Shown here piece by piece: positions 35,173-35,365 of a DNA stretch of 35,365 nucleotides. Under the pieces are notes generated by a model. The model did not search any database. It was not told where the DNA came from and saw only the letters and a list, made by a program, of their open reading frames with translations. Origin of the DNA: Bacteroidota bacterium (GTDB taxonomy: Bacteria; Bacteroidota; Bacteroidia; B-17B0; Aurantibacillaceae); NCBI GenBank assembly GCA_025363015.1, contig JANYEQ010000016.1:1-35365 (forward strand). The letters run 5' to 3'. The position numbers and the translations under genes are program-made. Each line of letters opens with the position of its first letter. Position 1 is the stretch's first letter.

Positions 35173-35365
35173 GTGAACAATAAACTGCCTCAAAAAATAG
35201 AAGATTATATTAACTATGCTGGCATAGCTAATAGGCATTTTAGGAATAAACTATATTCCGACTCAGCTATTAATTGCCGTAAAGCCTGCGAAGTAGCCTG
35301 TAAAATCATTTTGTTTAATCACTATTCCGAGCGAGTTGCGGAAACAAAAATCGGCACAAATTCAT
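35173..35365 (+). CDS. Partial gene running off the window, possibly HEPN-like N-terminus
   Basis: A frame with coding character stays open from the GTG at 35173 to the window end (64 codons); an in-frame stop just precedes it and there is no ATG, so GTG is the likely start. The product begins VNNKLPQKIEDYINYAGIAN and continues with SAINCRKACEVACKIILFNHY. The helical SxxxCRKACExxCKxIL pattern resembles the DUF4145/HEPN-like helices found at the start of some restriction and defence ATPases. This resemblance is weak. The rest of the gene is outside the window. Confidence 0.5.
   Translation, partial: MNNKLPQKIEDYINYAGIANRHFRNKLYSDSAINCRKACEVACKIILFNHYSERVAETKIGTNS

Overview
The window is AT-rich chromosomal DNA from a member of the Bacteroidota. 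Several independent signs agree. Two secreted proteins end in type A and one in type B C-terminal sorting domains of the type IX secretion system (T9SS). There is a GldM/PorM motor subunit, two PorP/SprF-like outer-membrane proteins and a PorE-like OmpA-family anchor. One promoter fits the Bacteroidota form TTTG-N19-TAnnTTTG. Genus and species cannot be named from this sequence.

Layout. 1-7662 (+): two tandem surface-adhesin-like genes (the first cut by the window edge), a small type B T9SS cargo, a PorP/SprF protein and a PorE-like protein, closely spaced and probably one surface-assembly unit. 7904-12661 (-): pdxA, nrdA and nrdB (vitamin B6 synthesis and a class Ia ribonucleotide reductase). 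13056-15417 (+): an ECF-like sigma factor, an overlapping membrane protein with an SH3-like domain (candidate anti-sigma or sensor) and a second PorP/SprF protein. 15424-22062 (-): an M43-type metalloprotease with a type A sorting domain, an unknown membrane protein, a SurA-like lipoprotein, an arginase-family hydrolase and gldM standing apart from gldK, gldL and gldN. 22244-24022 (+): a secreted pectate-lyase-like beta-helix protein with a type A sorting domain, ending at a 23-bp bidirectional terminator. 24089-28729: secG, a TPR-like protein, a biotin carboxylase, a DUF4294-type protein and asd. 28806-34241 (-): uvrA, a protein related to the C-terminal module of phage Hef-like homing endonucleases, a DegT-family aminotransferase and a small unknown protein. 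34424-34496 (+): tRNA-Lys(TTT) with a clear promoter and terminator. 34541-35365: sequence that looks accessory, with a 36-bp near-palindrome, a small unknown gene and the start of a gene that runs off the window.

How the parts fit. About half of the window serves the cell surface: T9SS cargo, PorP and PorE accessory proteins, the GldM motor subunit and a possible periplasmic chaperone. The rest is mostly housekeeping. No CRISPR array, insertion sequence, integrase or rRNA was found. The items most worth a second look are the paired adhesins that share both ends but not their middles, the sigma/SH3/PorP operon, the solitary gldM with an array of four alternating GTTACA half-sites in front of it, and the Hef-related chromosomal gene.
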